From assembly GCA_032718475.1 (NCBI GenBank), contig JAUCBJ010005114.1:1-28460 (forward strand): 28,460 nt of DNA. The letters run 5' to 3'. The translations under genes were made by a program, and so were the position numbers. The notes under the pieces were generated by a model that searched no databases, was not told where the DNA came from, and worked only from the letters and a program-made list of their open reading frames with translations. Shown here in pieces: positions 1 through 9,723 of the stretch. Numbering within the stretch: the first letter of the stretch is position 1; every line of letters begins with the position of its first letter. The stretch comes from Nemertoderma westbladi (taxonomy: Eukaryota > Xenacoelomorpha > Nemertodermatida > Nemertodermatidae).

Positions 1-3000
1 TAATGTCCAATATAACTGGCAGTTATTTAATTATAACCGTGAGTTGTAAGCCAGGTTCAAACCGAAAGTTTTTAATGTCCAATATAACTGGCAGTTATTT
101 AATTATAACCGTGAGTTGTAAGCCAGGTTCAAACCGAAAGTTTTTAATGTCCAATATAACTGGCAGTTATTTAATTATAACCGTGAGTTGTAAGCCAGGT
201 TCAAACCGAAAGTTTTTAATGTCCAATATAACTGGCAGTTATTTAATTATAACCGTGAGTTGTAAGCCAGGTTCAAACCGAAAGTTTTTAATGTCCAATA
301 TAACTGGCAGTTATTTAATTATAACCGTGAGTTGTAAGCCAGGTTCAAACCGAAAGTTTTTAATGTCCAATATAACTGGCAGTTATTTAATTATAACCGT
401 GAGTTGTAAGCCAGGTTCAAACCGAAAGTTTTTAATGTCCAATATAACTGGCAGTTATTTAATTATAACCGTGAGTTGTAAGCCAGGTTCAAACCGAAAG
501 TTTTTAATGTCCAATATAACTGGCAGTTATTTAATTATAACCGTGAGTTGTAAGCCAGGTTCAAACCGAAAGTTTTTAATGTCCAATATAACTGGCAGTT
601 ATTTAATTATAACCGTGAGTTGTAAGCCAGGTTCAAACCGAAAGTTTTTAATGTCCAATATAACTGGCAGTTATTTAATTATAACCGTGAGTTGTAAGCC
701 AGGTTCAAACCGAAAGTTTTTAATGTCCAATATAACTGGCAGTTATTTAATTATAACCGTGAGTTGTAAGCCAGGTTCAAACCGAAAGTTTTTAATGTCC
801 AATATAACTGGCAGTTATTTAATTATAACCGTGAGTTGTAAGCCAGGTTCAAACCGAAAGTTTTTAATGTCCAATATAACTGGCAGTTATTTAATTATAA
901 CCGTGAGTTGTAAGCCAGGTTCAAACCGAAAGTTTTTAATGTCCAATATAACTGGCAGTTATTTAATTATAACCGTGAGTTGTAAGCCAGGTTCAAACCG
1001 AAAGTTTTTAATGTCCAATATAACTGGCAGTTATTTAATTATAACCGTGAGTTGTAAGCCAGGTTCAAACCGAAAGTTTTTAATGTCCAATATAACTGGC
1101 AGTTATTTAATTATAACCGTGAGTTGTAAGCCAGGTTCAAACCGAAAGTTTTTAATGTCCAATATAACTGGCAGTTATTTAATTATAACCGTGAGTTGTA
1201 AGCCAGGTTCAAACCGAAAGTTTTTAATGTCCAATATAACTGGCAGTTATTTAATTATAACCGTGAGTTGTAAGCCAGGTTCAAACCGAAAGTTTTTAAT
1301 GTCCAATATAACTGGCAGTTATTTAATTATAACCGTGAGTTGTAAGCCAGGTTCAAACCGAAAGTTTTTAATGTCCAATATAACTGGCAGTTATTTAATT
1401 ATAACCGTGAGTTGTAAGCCAGGTTCAAACCGAAAGTTTTTAATGTCCAATATAACTGGCAGTTATTTAATTATAACCGTGAGTTGTAAGCCAGGTTCAA
1501 ACCGAAAGTTTTTAATGTCCAATATAACTGGCAGTTATTTAATTATAACCGTGAGTTGTAAGCCAGGTTCAAACCGAAAGTTTTTAATGTCCAATATAAC
1601 TGGCAGTTATTTAATTATAACCGTGAGTTGTAAGCCAGGTTCAAACCGAAAGTTTTTAATGTCCAATATAACTGGCAGTTATTTAATTATAACCGTGAGT
1701 TGTAAGCCAGGTTCAAACCGAAAGTTTTTAATGTCCAATATAACTGGCAGTTATTTAATTATAACCGTGAGTTGTAAGCCAGGTTCAAACCGAAAGTTTT
1801 TAATGTCCAATATAACTGGCAGTTATTTAATTATAACCGTGAGTTGTAAGCCAGGTTCAAACCGAAAGTTTTTAATGTCCAATATAACTGGCAGTTATTT
1901 AATTATAACCGTGAGTTGTAAGCCAGGTTCAAACCGAAAGTTTTTAATGTCCAATATAACTGGCAGTTATTTAATTATAACCGTGAGTTGTAAGCCAGGT
2001 TCAAACCGAAAGTTTTTAATGTCCAATATAACTGGCAGTTATTTAATTATAACCGTGAGTTGTAAGCCAGGTTCAAACCGAAAGTTTTTAATGTCCAATA
2101 TAACTGGCAGTTATTTAATTATAACCGTGAGTTGTAAGCCAGGTTCAAACCGAAAGTTTTTAATGTCCAATATAACTGGCAGTTATTTAATTATAACCGT
2201 GAGTTGTAAGCCAGGTTCAAACCGAAAGTTTTTAATGTCCAATATAACTGGCAGTTATTTAATTATAACCGTGAGTTGTAAGCCAGGTTCAAACCGAAAG
2301 TTTTTAATGTCCAATATAACTGGCAGTTATTTAATTATAACCGTGAGTTGTAAGCCAGGTTCAAACCGAAAGTTTTTAATGTCCAATATAACTGGCAGTT
2401 ATTTAATTATAACCGTGAGTTGTAAGCCAGGTTCAAACCGAAAGTTTTTAATGTCCAATATAACTGGCAGTTATTTAATTATAACCGTGAGTTGTAAGCC
2501 AGGTTCAAACCGAAAGTTTTTAATGTCCAATATAACTGGCAGTTATTTAATTATAACCGTGAGTTGTAAGCCAGGTTCAAACCGAAAGTTTTTAATGTCC
2601 AATATAACTGGCAGTTATTTAATTATAACCGTGAGTTGTAAGCCAGGTTCAAACCGAAAGTTTTTAATGTCCAATATAACTGGCAGTTATTTAATTATAA
2701 CCGTGAGTTGTAAGCCAGGTTCAAACCGAAAGTTTTTAATGTCCAATATAACTGGCAGTTATTTAATTATAACCGTGAGTTGTAAGCCAGGTTCAAACCG
2801 AAAGTTTTTAATGTCCAATATAACTGGCAGTTATTTAATTATAACCGTGAGTTGTAAGCCAGGTTCAAACCGAAAGTTTTTAATGTCCAATATAACTGGC
2901 AGTTATTTAATTATAACCGTGAGTTGTAAGCCAGGTTCAAACCGAAAGTTTTTAATGTCCAATATAACTGGCAGTTATTTAATTATAACCGTGAGTTGTA

Positions 3001-4938
3001 AGCCAGGTTCAAACCGAAAGTTTTTAATGTCCAATATAACTGGCAGTTATTTAATTATAACCGTGAGTTGTAAGCCAGGTTCAAACCGAAAGTTTTTAAT
3101 GTCCAATATAACTGGCAGTTATTTAATTATAACCGTGAGTTGTAAGCCAGGTTCAAACCGAAAGTTTTTAATGTCCAATATAACTGGCAGTTATTTAATT
3201 ATAACCGTGAGTTGTAAGCCAGGTTCAAACCGAAAGTTTTTAATGTCCAATATAACTGGCAGTTATTTAATTATAACCGTGAGTTGTAAGCCAGGTTCAA
3301 ACCGAAAGTTTTTAATGTCCAATATAACTGGCAGTTATTTAATTATAACCGTGAGTTGTAAGCCAGGTTCAAACCGAAAGTTTTTAATGTCCAATATAAC
3401 TGGCAGTTATTTAATTATAACCGTGAGTTGTAAGCCAGGTTCAAACCGAAAGTTTTTAATGTCCAATATAACTGGCAGTTATTTAATTATAACCGTGAGT
3501 TGTAAGCCAGGTTCAAACCGAAAGTTTTTAATGTCCAATATAACTGGCAGTTATTTAATTATAACCGTGAGTTGTAAGCCAGGTTCAAACCGAAAGTTTT
3601 TAATGTCCAATATAACTGGCAGTTATTTAATTATAACCGTGAGTTGTAAGCCAGGTTCAAACCGAAAGTTTTTAATGTCCAATATAACTGGCAGTTATTT
3701 AATTATAACCGTGAGTTGTAAGCCAGGTTCAAACCGAAAGTTTTTAATGTCCAATATAACTGGCAGTTATTTAATTATAACCGTGAGTTGTAAGCCAGGT
3801 TCAAACCGAAAGTTTTTAATGTCCAATATAACTGGCAGTTATTTAATTATAACCGTGAGTTGTAAGCCAGGTTCAAACCGAAAGTTTTTAATGTCCAATA
3901 TAACTGGCAGTTATTTAATTATAACCGTGAGTTGTAAGCCAGGTTCAAACCGAAAGTTTTTAATGTCCAATATAACTGGCAGTTATTTAATTATAACCGT
4001 GAGTTGTAAGCCAGGTTCAAACCGAAAGTTTTTAATGTCCAATATAACTGGCAGTTATTTAATTATAACCGTGAGTTGTAAGCCAGGTTCAAACCGAAAG
4101 TTTTTAATGTCCAATATAACTGGCAGTTATTTAATTATAACCGTGAGTTGTAAGCCAGGTTCAAACCGAAAGTTTTTAATGTCCAATATAACTGGCAGTT
4201 ATTTAATTATAACCGTGAGTTGTAAGCCAGGTTCAAACCGAAAGTTTTTAATGTCCAATATAACTGGCAGTTATTTAATTATAACCGTGAGTTGTAAGCC
4301 AGGTTCAAACCGAAAGTTTTTAATGTCCAATATAACTGGCAGTTATTTAATTATAACCGTGAGTTGTAAGCCAGGTTCAAACCGAAAGTTTTTAATGTCC
4401 AATATAACTGGCAGTTATTTAATTATAACCGTGAGTTGTAAGCCAGGTTCAAACCGAAAGTTTTTAATGTCCAATATAACTGGCAGTTATTTAATTATAA
4501 CCGTGAGTTGTAAGCCAGGTTCAAACCGAAAGTTTTTAATGTCCAATATAACTGGCAGTTATTTAATTATAACCGTGAGTTGTAAGCCAGGTTCAAACCG
4601 AAAGTTTTTAATGTCCAATATAACTGGCAGTTATTTAATTATAACCGTGAGTTGTAAGCCAGGTTCAAACCGAAAGTTTTTAATGTCCAATATAACTGGC
4701 AGTTATTTAATTATAACCGTGAGTTGTAAGCCAGGTTCAAACCGAAAGTTTTTAATGTCCAATATAACTGGCAGTTATTTAATTATAACCGTGAGTTGTA
4801 AGCCAGGTTCAAACCGAAAGTTTTTAATGTCCAATATAACTGGCAGTTATTTAATTATAACCGTGAGTTGTAAGCCAGGTTCAAACCGAAAGTTTTTAAT
4901 GTCCAATATAACTGGCAGTTATTTAATTATAACCGTGA
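1..4938. repeat. 72-bp tandem satellite array, about 68.6 copies, left end outside window
   Basis: A 72-bp unit is repeated head to tail with no difference that I could find until the last copy, where the sequence diverges at about 4938. Full copies start at 3, 75, 147 and so on, and the last begins at 4899. Because 72 is a multiple of three and the unit has no stop in one frame, the array reads as a 1655-codon open frame repeating 24 residues. I treat that as an artefact of period and not as a gene. Each unit contains GGTTCAAACC, which resembles a polymerase III B box, and a TTTTT run nine bases after it. The lack of divergence implies very recent amplification, strong homogenisation, or an assembler replicating a consensus. 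Confidence 0.97.
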
Positions 4939-5215
4939 ATTGTAGGTCAGTATCAGCAATCATTTTGTAATGAAAATTGTTAACTTCCAGTTATGCAAAT
5001 AACCGCCGGTTACATTACATTTTATTAATTACAAATATTTAATTTAAATTATAACCAACGGTAATTGACATCAACTGTTGGTTCAAATATGATATGTTGA
5101 TATTCACTATTATGATGTAATTTAACTACCGGTTTAATTTTGCTACTCCCGGTAGAGCCGTGTAACCGTTGGTTCATTTAGTAACCGGCACTTTGTTTTT
5201 TCAGTGTAGTCATAA
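4939..5215. repeat. diverged flank of the 72-bp array, possibly the end of a mobile element
   Basis: After the array the sequence keeps pieces reminiscent of the unit in both orientations: ATAACCAACGG, TTGGTTCAAAT, CTACCGGTTTAA, GTAACCGTTGGTTCA and TAACCGGCAC. These words stop near 5215, just after TTTTTTCAGTGTA. This could be the terminal part of a non-autonomous element whose interior expanded into the array, or degraded edge copies of the satellite. The other end lies outside the window, so inverted termini cannot be tested. Confidence 0.4.
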
Positions 5216-5505
5216 AAAGTGCTACTTTTCACACAATATTATAAATAGTTATAATCTTTACCTACGGCCTCCGTGGTGGTTCACACTTGTTGAAATTATA
5301 ATAAATTGGAGATGAGCTGTTAATGCAACTGTAATTAATAATGTAACGAAAATGGACATTTGGTCTCCCACCTCAACTCCAATTTATTTATTTAATATCA
5401 CCTGGTAGAAATACTCGAGCTGAATATTTATTTATTTGTACTTCCTTCCTGTTTCACTCTAACATACTTGAGGCCGGTAGGTCCGCTGTTTAGAATATAA
5501 TATGC
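5216..5505. other. AT-rich non-coding DNA, nothing recognised
   Basis: No open frame, RNA gene or repeat family is recognisable in this stretch. It separates the satellite flank from the short direct repeats before the tRNA-like unit. Confidence 0.6.
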
Positions 5506-5507
5506 AA

Positions 5508-5552
5508 CTTAAGACTGCCGGACTTAAGACTTAAGACTGAAAACTTAAGACT
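5508..5552. repeat. short direct repeats of ACTTAAGACT
   Basis: The word ACTTAAGACT and near copies recur about four times between 5508 and 5552, directly upstream of the A box of the following unit. This may be a simple-sequence tail or a duplicated insertion target. Confidence 0.6.
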
Positions 5553-5652
5553 AGTGGCTGAGCTGATTAGCGCTACTGATGAGGCCTGATAGGCCGACAC
5601 GTACGTATAGCGCTGGTTCAACCCCCGCTGACGCGCTCTCTCATTTTTTTCC
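5553..5652 (+). ncRNA. tRNA-like Pol III unit containing a hammerhead-ribozyme-like core
   Basis: TGGCTGAGCTG at 5555-5565 fits the A-box consensus TRGYNNARNNG. GGTTCAACCCC at 5615-5625 fits the B-box consensus GGTTCRANYCC. A run of T residues at 5644-5652 would end a Pol III transcript of roughly 100 nt. Between the boxes, 5569-5614 matches the hammerhead layout. Stem I pairs 5569-5575 with 5608-5614 (7 bp). The core CTGATGA is at 5576-5582. Stem II is GGCC/GGCC (5583-5586 with 5592-5595) around the loop TGATA. Stem III is ACG/CGT (5599-5601 with 5604-5606) around a 2-nt loop. The predicted cleavage triplet is GTA, cutting after 5607. The only core departure is GAC instead of GAA at 5596-5598. 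A Pol III promoter combined with a hammerhead is known for the schistosome Sm-alpha retroposons. Activity is uncertain because the third base of GAA is normally conserved. Confidence 0.6.
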
Positions 5653-5730
5653 ACTTCTGAACAAAACCATTTACGTTACATCAATCCATTATAATGACAT
5701 AAGATGGATATACTACTACAGTACCACTAG

Positions 5731-5950
5731 ATCGAGCGAGCTCGGACAGTGGAAATGAGATCCTTCCAGGCTTCCCGATTCTCCTTTGATAATTAATTGT
5801 CGCAATTTCGTTTCTCTCAAGTCCAGTATCCCTTTCAAGCTGGTATATATTATGTATCCTATACATGTTATACGTCCACGTCCATGTTATATTCTTCTAC
5901 GTCCATAAAACTCGGCGTTTGTCATGTGTTGTGTTTAGGGCTGCAGGTAA
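5731..5950 (-). pseudogene. LINE ORF2 C-terminal fragments (reverse transcriptase family 1)
   Basis: Read on the minus strand, about 5735-5860 encodes a degraded LINE C-terminus including QLERDTGLERNEIAT. Homologous DNA occurs at 11229-11390, where the fuller context RGRPAITYIDQLERDT is visible. About 5900-5950 on the minus strand matches the segment near 12980-13020 that encodes the HMTNTEL region. An internal deletion has therefore brought the two blocks close together. The protein these come from is the reverse transcriptase of a non-LTR retrotransposon; nothing here is functional. With the piece at 6806-6910 it forms one scattered minus-strand copy. Confidence 0.7.
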
Positions 5951-6490
5951 ATTTTCCTTTCTTAGCTCAGAAAGTGATCTTTTGCATCCCGATTTTATAT
6001 TTTGTATCCAAGTTTTATTTATGGATTTTATCAATGCAATACATTGTATTGTTTGCTAATCTTTAAACAATTAATTAGATGACCTATAGATTCCATCCTC
6101 CGAATGATACATATACTGTTTTTTTTACTGTAGAGTTATAATAATTAATTGTTATTATTATCTAATTGTTTTCTTCAAATTGTAGTAGATGGGGATGACT
6201 ATATGCAATCAAAAGTATACCTTTCTAGGGTAAAATCGACATGCGTCGACCTGTATTATGTGTTCAGCATTATTGATAAACTAATTAAATTTCCTGGTTA
6301 CTTGCAATTATTTTTAATAGGATTTTGTTGAATTATATAATATTATAGTAATTTTTATATTTAATTTGGTTAACATTCAATACAGCTCCTACTTTAGGCT
6401 TAGTCAATTTATTATCTGATGATACAAACATGAATTTATTATTTAAAAATGGTCTTAAGTCTTTCACCACGGGCACACAGGGAAATGCCG
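5951..6490. other. AT-rich insert, nothing recognised
   Basis: This stretch lies between pieces of the minus-strand LINE copy and has no recognised gene. Short open frames near 6149-6331 lack any motif. It ends where the GC-rich hairpin array begins. Confidence 0.5.
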
Positions 6491-6626
6491 GGGTTTGGGG
6501 GAGGCAGCCCCCAACAAAAGAAGCGGTGGTTTGGGGGCGGCAGCCCCCAAGAAAAGAAGCAGGGGTTTGGGGGCGGCAGCCCCCAAGAAAAGAAGCAGGG
6601 GTTTGGGGGCGGCAGCCCCCAATTAA
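6491..6626. repeat. four 36-bp GC-rich repeats, each with a strong hairpin
   Basis: Four copies of a 36-bp unit are present. Copies two to four contain perfect 8-bp stems (TTGGGGGC pairing with GCCCCCAA around GGCA) at 6531-6550, 6567-6586 and 6603-6622; the first copy has one mismatch. The spacer is AGAAAAGAAGCAGGGGT-like. GGGG-TTT-GGGGG runs also give G-quadruplex potential. The block is far richer in GC than its surroundings. Open frames cross it in both strands because 36 is a multiple of three, and I do not regard them as genes. Confidence 0.95.
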
Positions 6627-6766
6627 AAGAAAAACAAACAAAATTTGACTAAAAATGTTTCTTTTATAATTTAAAAAAAACTTGTTTAGATAGGCCTACA
6701 ACTTGTCCTGTATCTTTAACTTTTGTTTATCGCGTTGATGCCAGATTAATTTTAACACTTTAAACT

Positions 6767-6789
6767 GGGGGGGGGGGGGGGGGGGGGGG
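6767..6789. repeat. poly-G homopolymer, 23 nt
   Basis: An uninterrupted run of G lies about 15 bases before a LINE fragment. Its length is likely to be unreliable in any assembly. Confidence 0.95.
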
Positions 6790-6805
6790 TGTCCTGTGTT
6801 TGTCA

Positions 6806-6910
6806 GTGTCCAAGTCTCATCACCCCCGTATAACTTTCCACTGTGGCTCGAAAGAACTTTGTCTTCAGATGCCCGGGGAGGTCTGATTTCCAGATGGTAT
6901 CCATTTTGAT
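6806..6910 (-). pseudogene. LINE reverse transcriptase fragment (family 1)
   Basis: The plus-strand sequence is close to 13071-13160, which on the minus strand encodes MDTIWKSDLSS and ETWTLTKS-type motifs of the region C-terminal to the LINE reverse transcriptase domain. This copy keeps about 23 bases (TVES..YG region) that are missing from the 13.1-kb copy, so it is nearer to a complete sequence there. It is frameshifted and not functional. Confidence 0.75.
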
Positions 6911-7074
6911 AGAGGTAAAGCTAATAGATGGATATTAATTTTATCAATCGATATTTTATAGGACGCCGATAATCTGACATACCGGCAATACTTCTTTCTA
7001 TAAACACCTAAGATAACAGTTGACATATTATCTTATCAACTATGTTAATTAAAGATGGCGAGTTTTATGCAGGG

Positions 7075-7310
7075 ATAGGGGGGAAATTGGACGCAATAAA
7101 AATTCATCCCTCTCCAGGGGAAATTGGACGCAAATAACAGCTGATTACTCTCTAAAATAAAGCTGTAACCTGTTCTATTGTGTTTAGTTTATTGTTTTGG
7201 TTAAAATAACGTGCCACTGTAACCTGCTCCTTTCCCTAAATTGAGAATTTAACATTGAGGCGGGATATTAATTCGCCAAGATGGGATTTGCGTCCAGCTT
7301 CCCCCGTCCC
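7075..7310 (+). mobile_element. R1, small non-autonomous element with inverted ends (best copy)
   Basis: The left end GGGGAAATTGGACGCAAAT occurs twice (near 7079 and 7119), and the right end ATTTGCGTCCAGCTTCCCC near 7287-7306 is its inverted counterpart. The interior carries TTTATTGTTTTGGTTA, then CTGTAACCTGCTCCTTTCCC, then GATATTAATTCGCC. The same blocks recur near 10585-10710, 10925-11010, 15105-15170 (inverted), 16570-16665 (inverted), 19950-19995 and 22120-22200, and they supply the monomer of the satellite at 21025-21850. I read R1 as a MITE-like family. No target-site duplication is obvious, partly because a poly-C tract follows directly. Confidence 0.65.
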
Positions 7311-7323
7311 CCCCCCCCCCCCC
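7303..7323. repeat. poly-C tract next to the R1 right end
   Basis: A long C run, interrupted once or twice, directly abuts the R1 terminus. C-rich sequence also follows the same R1 block at 10700 and 10980. Confidence 0.85.
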
Positions 7324-8320
7324 TCCCTGTCTCGTTTTGTGACATTAAATATAATTAATTCGAATCTGACCGCCAAATGTTATCTACCAAGGTTTTTTTT
7401 TCGCCGAAACGCCTTTATTTTCTCGGAAAAGAAGAGAAATACACTCATCACTGCAGTTCAATTAAATCAAGAATATAGAAACCGTGATAAATGAAAACAC
7501 AGGAATACTTGTTACACAGGAATACATGGTTGTGGTAAGCTTCACTCTCCTTCGGGAAAATCATTGCATTAGAATACATAGCTCGTAGGGGCTTATCTTA
7601 CAGAGTTGAGTACCCATGTTGTTGGATCTATGGTGGGGGGAGGGGGGGAAGAGGCGAGAACACTCTCTGTTCATCGCATCCACTTAGCGTCGCATGTATA
7701 ACGCAGTACTACTAAGAAAACGGCTTTGTTCCATCGCGCGAGTAATCAAGATTCATGTGACTCGATTCGCAGACGATACGTGGAAATTAGGGAAGGCTTT
7801 TATCGACTGATATTTAAATTGAACTTATTTTCTGTGGGACTATAATAGTAATGAGTTGGACGTCGGGTTTAGTGGAAGTTGTTAAAATTCATGAGGTTTG
7901 GCTGAGTGGGCTAGGCCGCAGGTGGTGCTGAGTCGAAAGTGGACGGCGATAAAATATTAAGTTATATAACTTAGTATTTCACGGCCGAAGGCTATTTATA
8001 TAAATTGCAGGTGACACACATACACATACCGTAATGATTTAGATCCATTTTTATTGCAAATTATCAGAAATAGAAAATGAAAAAAACAAAAGTGGCCGAA
8101 AATATGATCAAAATGAACATGCTGGTTCCAAAAATGTGGTATCGGAAAGTAAAAATGGAAAATAACGGAGGAATAGTCTTTTAGCGAAATTATTTTTAAA
8201 TCTCACGTCGGGGCAAATAAATTTTTATTTACTTTAGTTCATTCTCTTTTCGAAGGTATATCGTTTTATATGCATTTTTCAACCACTTTGGAGATATATT
8301 CAAATTTAAAAACGCACTAG
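7324..8320. other. non-coding DNA, nothing recognised
   Basis: No gene, RNA or recognised repeat family is supported here. A short G-rich run (GGGGGGAGGGGGGG) occurs near 7635. Confidence 0.55.
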
Positions 8321-8338
8321 CCCCCCCCCCCCCCCCCC
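8321..8338. repeat. poly-C homopolymer, 18 nt
   Basis: An uninterrupted C run sits a few bases before the 30-bp tandem array. Confidence 0.95.
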
Positions 8339-8345
8339 TTAAATT

Positions 8346-8740
8346 GAGCTTAAGGTCTGCCTATATAACGGTGTATAAATTAAGGTCTGCCTATATAACG
8401 GTGTATAAATTAAGGTCTGCCTATATAACGGTGTATAAATTAAGGTCTGCCTATATAACGTTGTATAAATTAAGGTCTGCCTATATAACGGTGTATAAAT
8501 TAAGGTCTGCCTATATAACGGTGTATAAATTAAGGTCTGCCTATATAACGGTGTATAAATTAAGGTCTGCCTATATAGCGGTGTATAAATTAAGGTCTGC
8601 CTATATAACGGTGTATAAATTAAGGTCTGCCTATATAACGGTGTATAAATTAAGGTCTGCCTATATAACGGTGTATAAATTAAGGTCTGCCTATATAACG
8701 GTGTATAAATTAAGGTCTGCCTATATAACGGTGTATAAAT
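8346..8740. repeat. 30-bp tandem repeat, 13 copies
   Basis: Thirteen units start at 8351 and recur every 30 bases, each with GGTCTGCCTATATAACGG and GTATAAAT. Only two substitutions are seen: a T in the copy ending near 8470 and a G in the copy near 8578. A degenerate GTATAAATGA follows at 8761. Because 30 is a multiple of three, an open frame of 132 codons crosses it; I treat that as an artefact. Every unit contains a TATATAA word, so the array is a row of TATA-like sites, but nothing downstream suggests a gene. Confidence 0.97.
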
Positions 8741-8771
8741 GACAATATTATAGAGACGATGTATAAATGAT

Positions 8772-9723
8772 GTAGGGGAGAGCAGGGATGGTTGGTTGAA
8801 CCGCGAGGAGGGGTGAATCAGTGCAATTTAAAGGAGAACGCTTGGGTTTGGCGTTTCCATGGATACAGCATTATAAAGACAATTAAAATCTGCACCTACT
8901 GTTGTATTTAGTCCAACTCTAGCCTACATGCTGCTTTGCTATGAAGGAAAGAATGATTTTCCCACCTGTTTTCTAGAACCGATACCTCTGTTTTTGATCA
9001 CTCCCATTTAATTGATTTTACAATTCACCAATAAATTTGATACTTTTCTGGTCGAGAAATTATTCAGCTTCAAAATTAGATATGGATGATTACGTCACTG
9101 GTCTGCACTTTTCGTACACAATGCATTTTTCAAAAAATGGAGTAGTGTGGGAGGCTTGAATCAATGGATGGGTAGGAGGGTTGAACCACTTTCCTATTGG
9201 TTGACCTGGGTTCTTATCTACGGATATGGATGGTATTTATTGACTACGCTTCTTTCAGTGTTACTTTCTTGTCAATCCGTGGTGACAGGTAGTAGATAAT
9301 ATTATTGTAAAATAAAAAAAATGACAGTTATTGATGGAGATAAAATATTTATTTGACAAAAGTGAGATGTCACTGGCAGACTGACTGACTAACTGGCAGA
9401 ATGCACTGACAAATATACATAAATACTAATTTTCCTCGATATATATTCATTTGATAACATTGGTTCTATGGGTGGTTCAACCCTCCTAACCCCCCTGATT
9501 CAAGCCTCCTATCTGGGATAGGAGGCGTGAACCAGAAAACTCGACTCGGGAAAACACTTATTTCTCATATAATGCATGATTTTAGCACTTTAATATGAAT
9601 TCCTATAGATGCAGAATAGATTAGTTTTATTTATTTGCGCAATTTCAACTTGAAGCTACGATGTGGATCAGAATAAATCAATTTTTTGTAAATTTTGGTT
9701 CAACCCTCCTTACTCACCCCTAC
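8772..9723. mobile_element. about 950-bp non-autonomous DNA transposon with terminal inverted repeats
   Basis: The left end GTAGGGGAGAGCAGGG, followed by ATGGTTGGTTGAACC, matches the reverse complement of the right end (GTAGGGGTGAGTAAGG, then AGGGTTGAACC) with a few substitutions and a 4-base indel. A second inverted pair lies inside: 9151-9189 against 9473-9510, sharing GAGGCTTGAATCA and AGGAGGGTTGAACCAC. The inside is AT-rich and has no transposase frame, so the element must depend on enzymes made elsewhere. I could not find a clear target-site duplication and do not assign a superfamily. Confidence 0.75.

Noticed and set aside
40-72. tRNA gene in the 72-bp unit
   Set aside because: Only the B-box word is present. 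The T arm does not pair, and there is no acceptor stem or A box.
1-4938. CRISPR array
   Set aside because: Units are contiguous with no variable spacers, and the setting is an animal genome.
3-4970. 1655-codon open frame with 24-residue repeats
   Set aside because: It is fully explained by a stop-free 72-bp unit repeated in frame. There is no promoter, signal or unique domain, and the end is just array edge.
6491-6626. Bacterial contamination or inserted bacterial REP sequence
   Set aside because: The flanks are continuous with animal-type LINE pieces and AT-rich DNA, and no bacterial gene is nearby.
6333-6652. Frames of 67-102 codons on both strands across the hairpin array
   Set aside because: The 36-bp unit keeps frames open in both strands; no recognisable protein.
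8344-8742. 132-codon repetitive frame
   Set aside because: The frame comes from a 30-bp unit in multiples of three and has no unique sequence.
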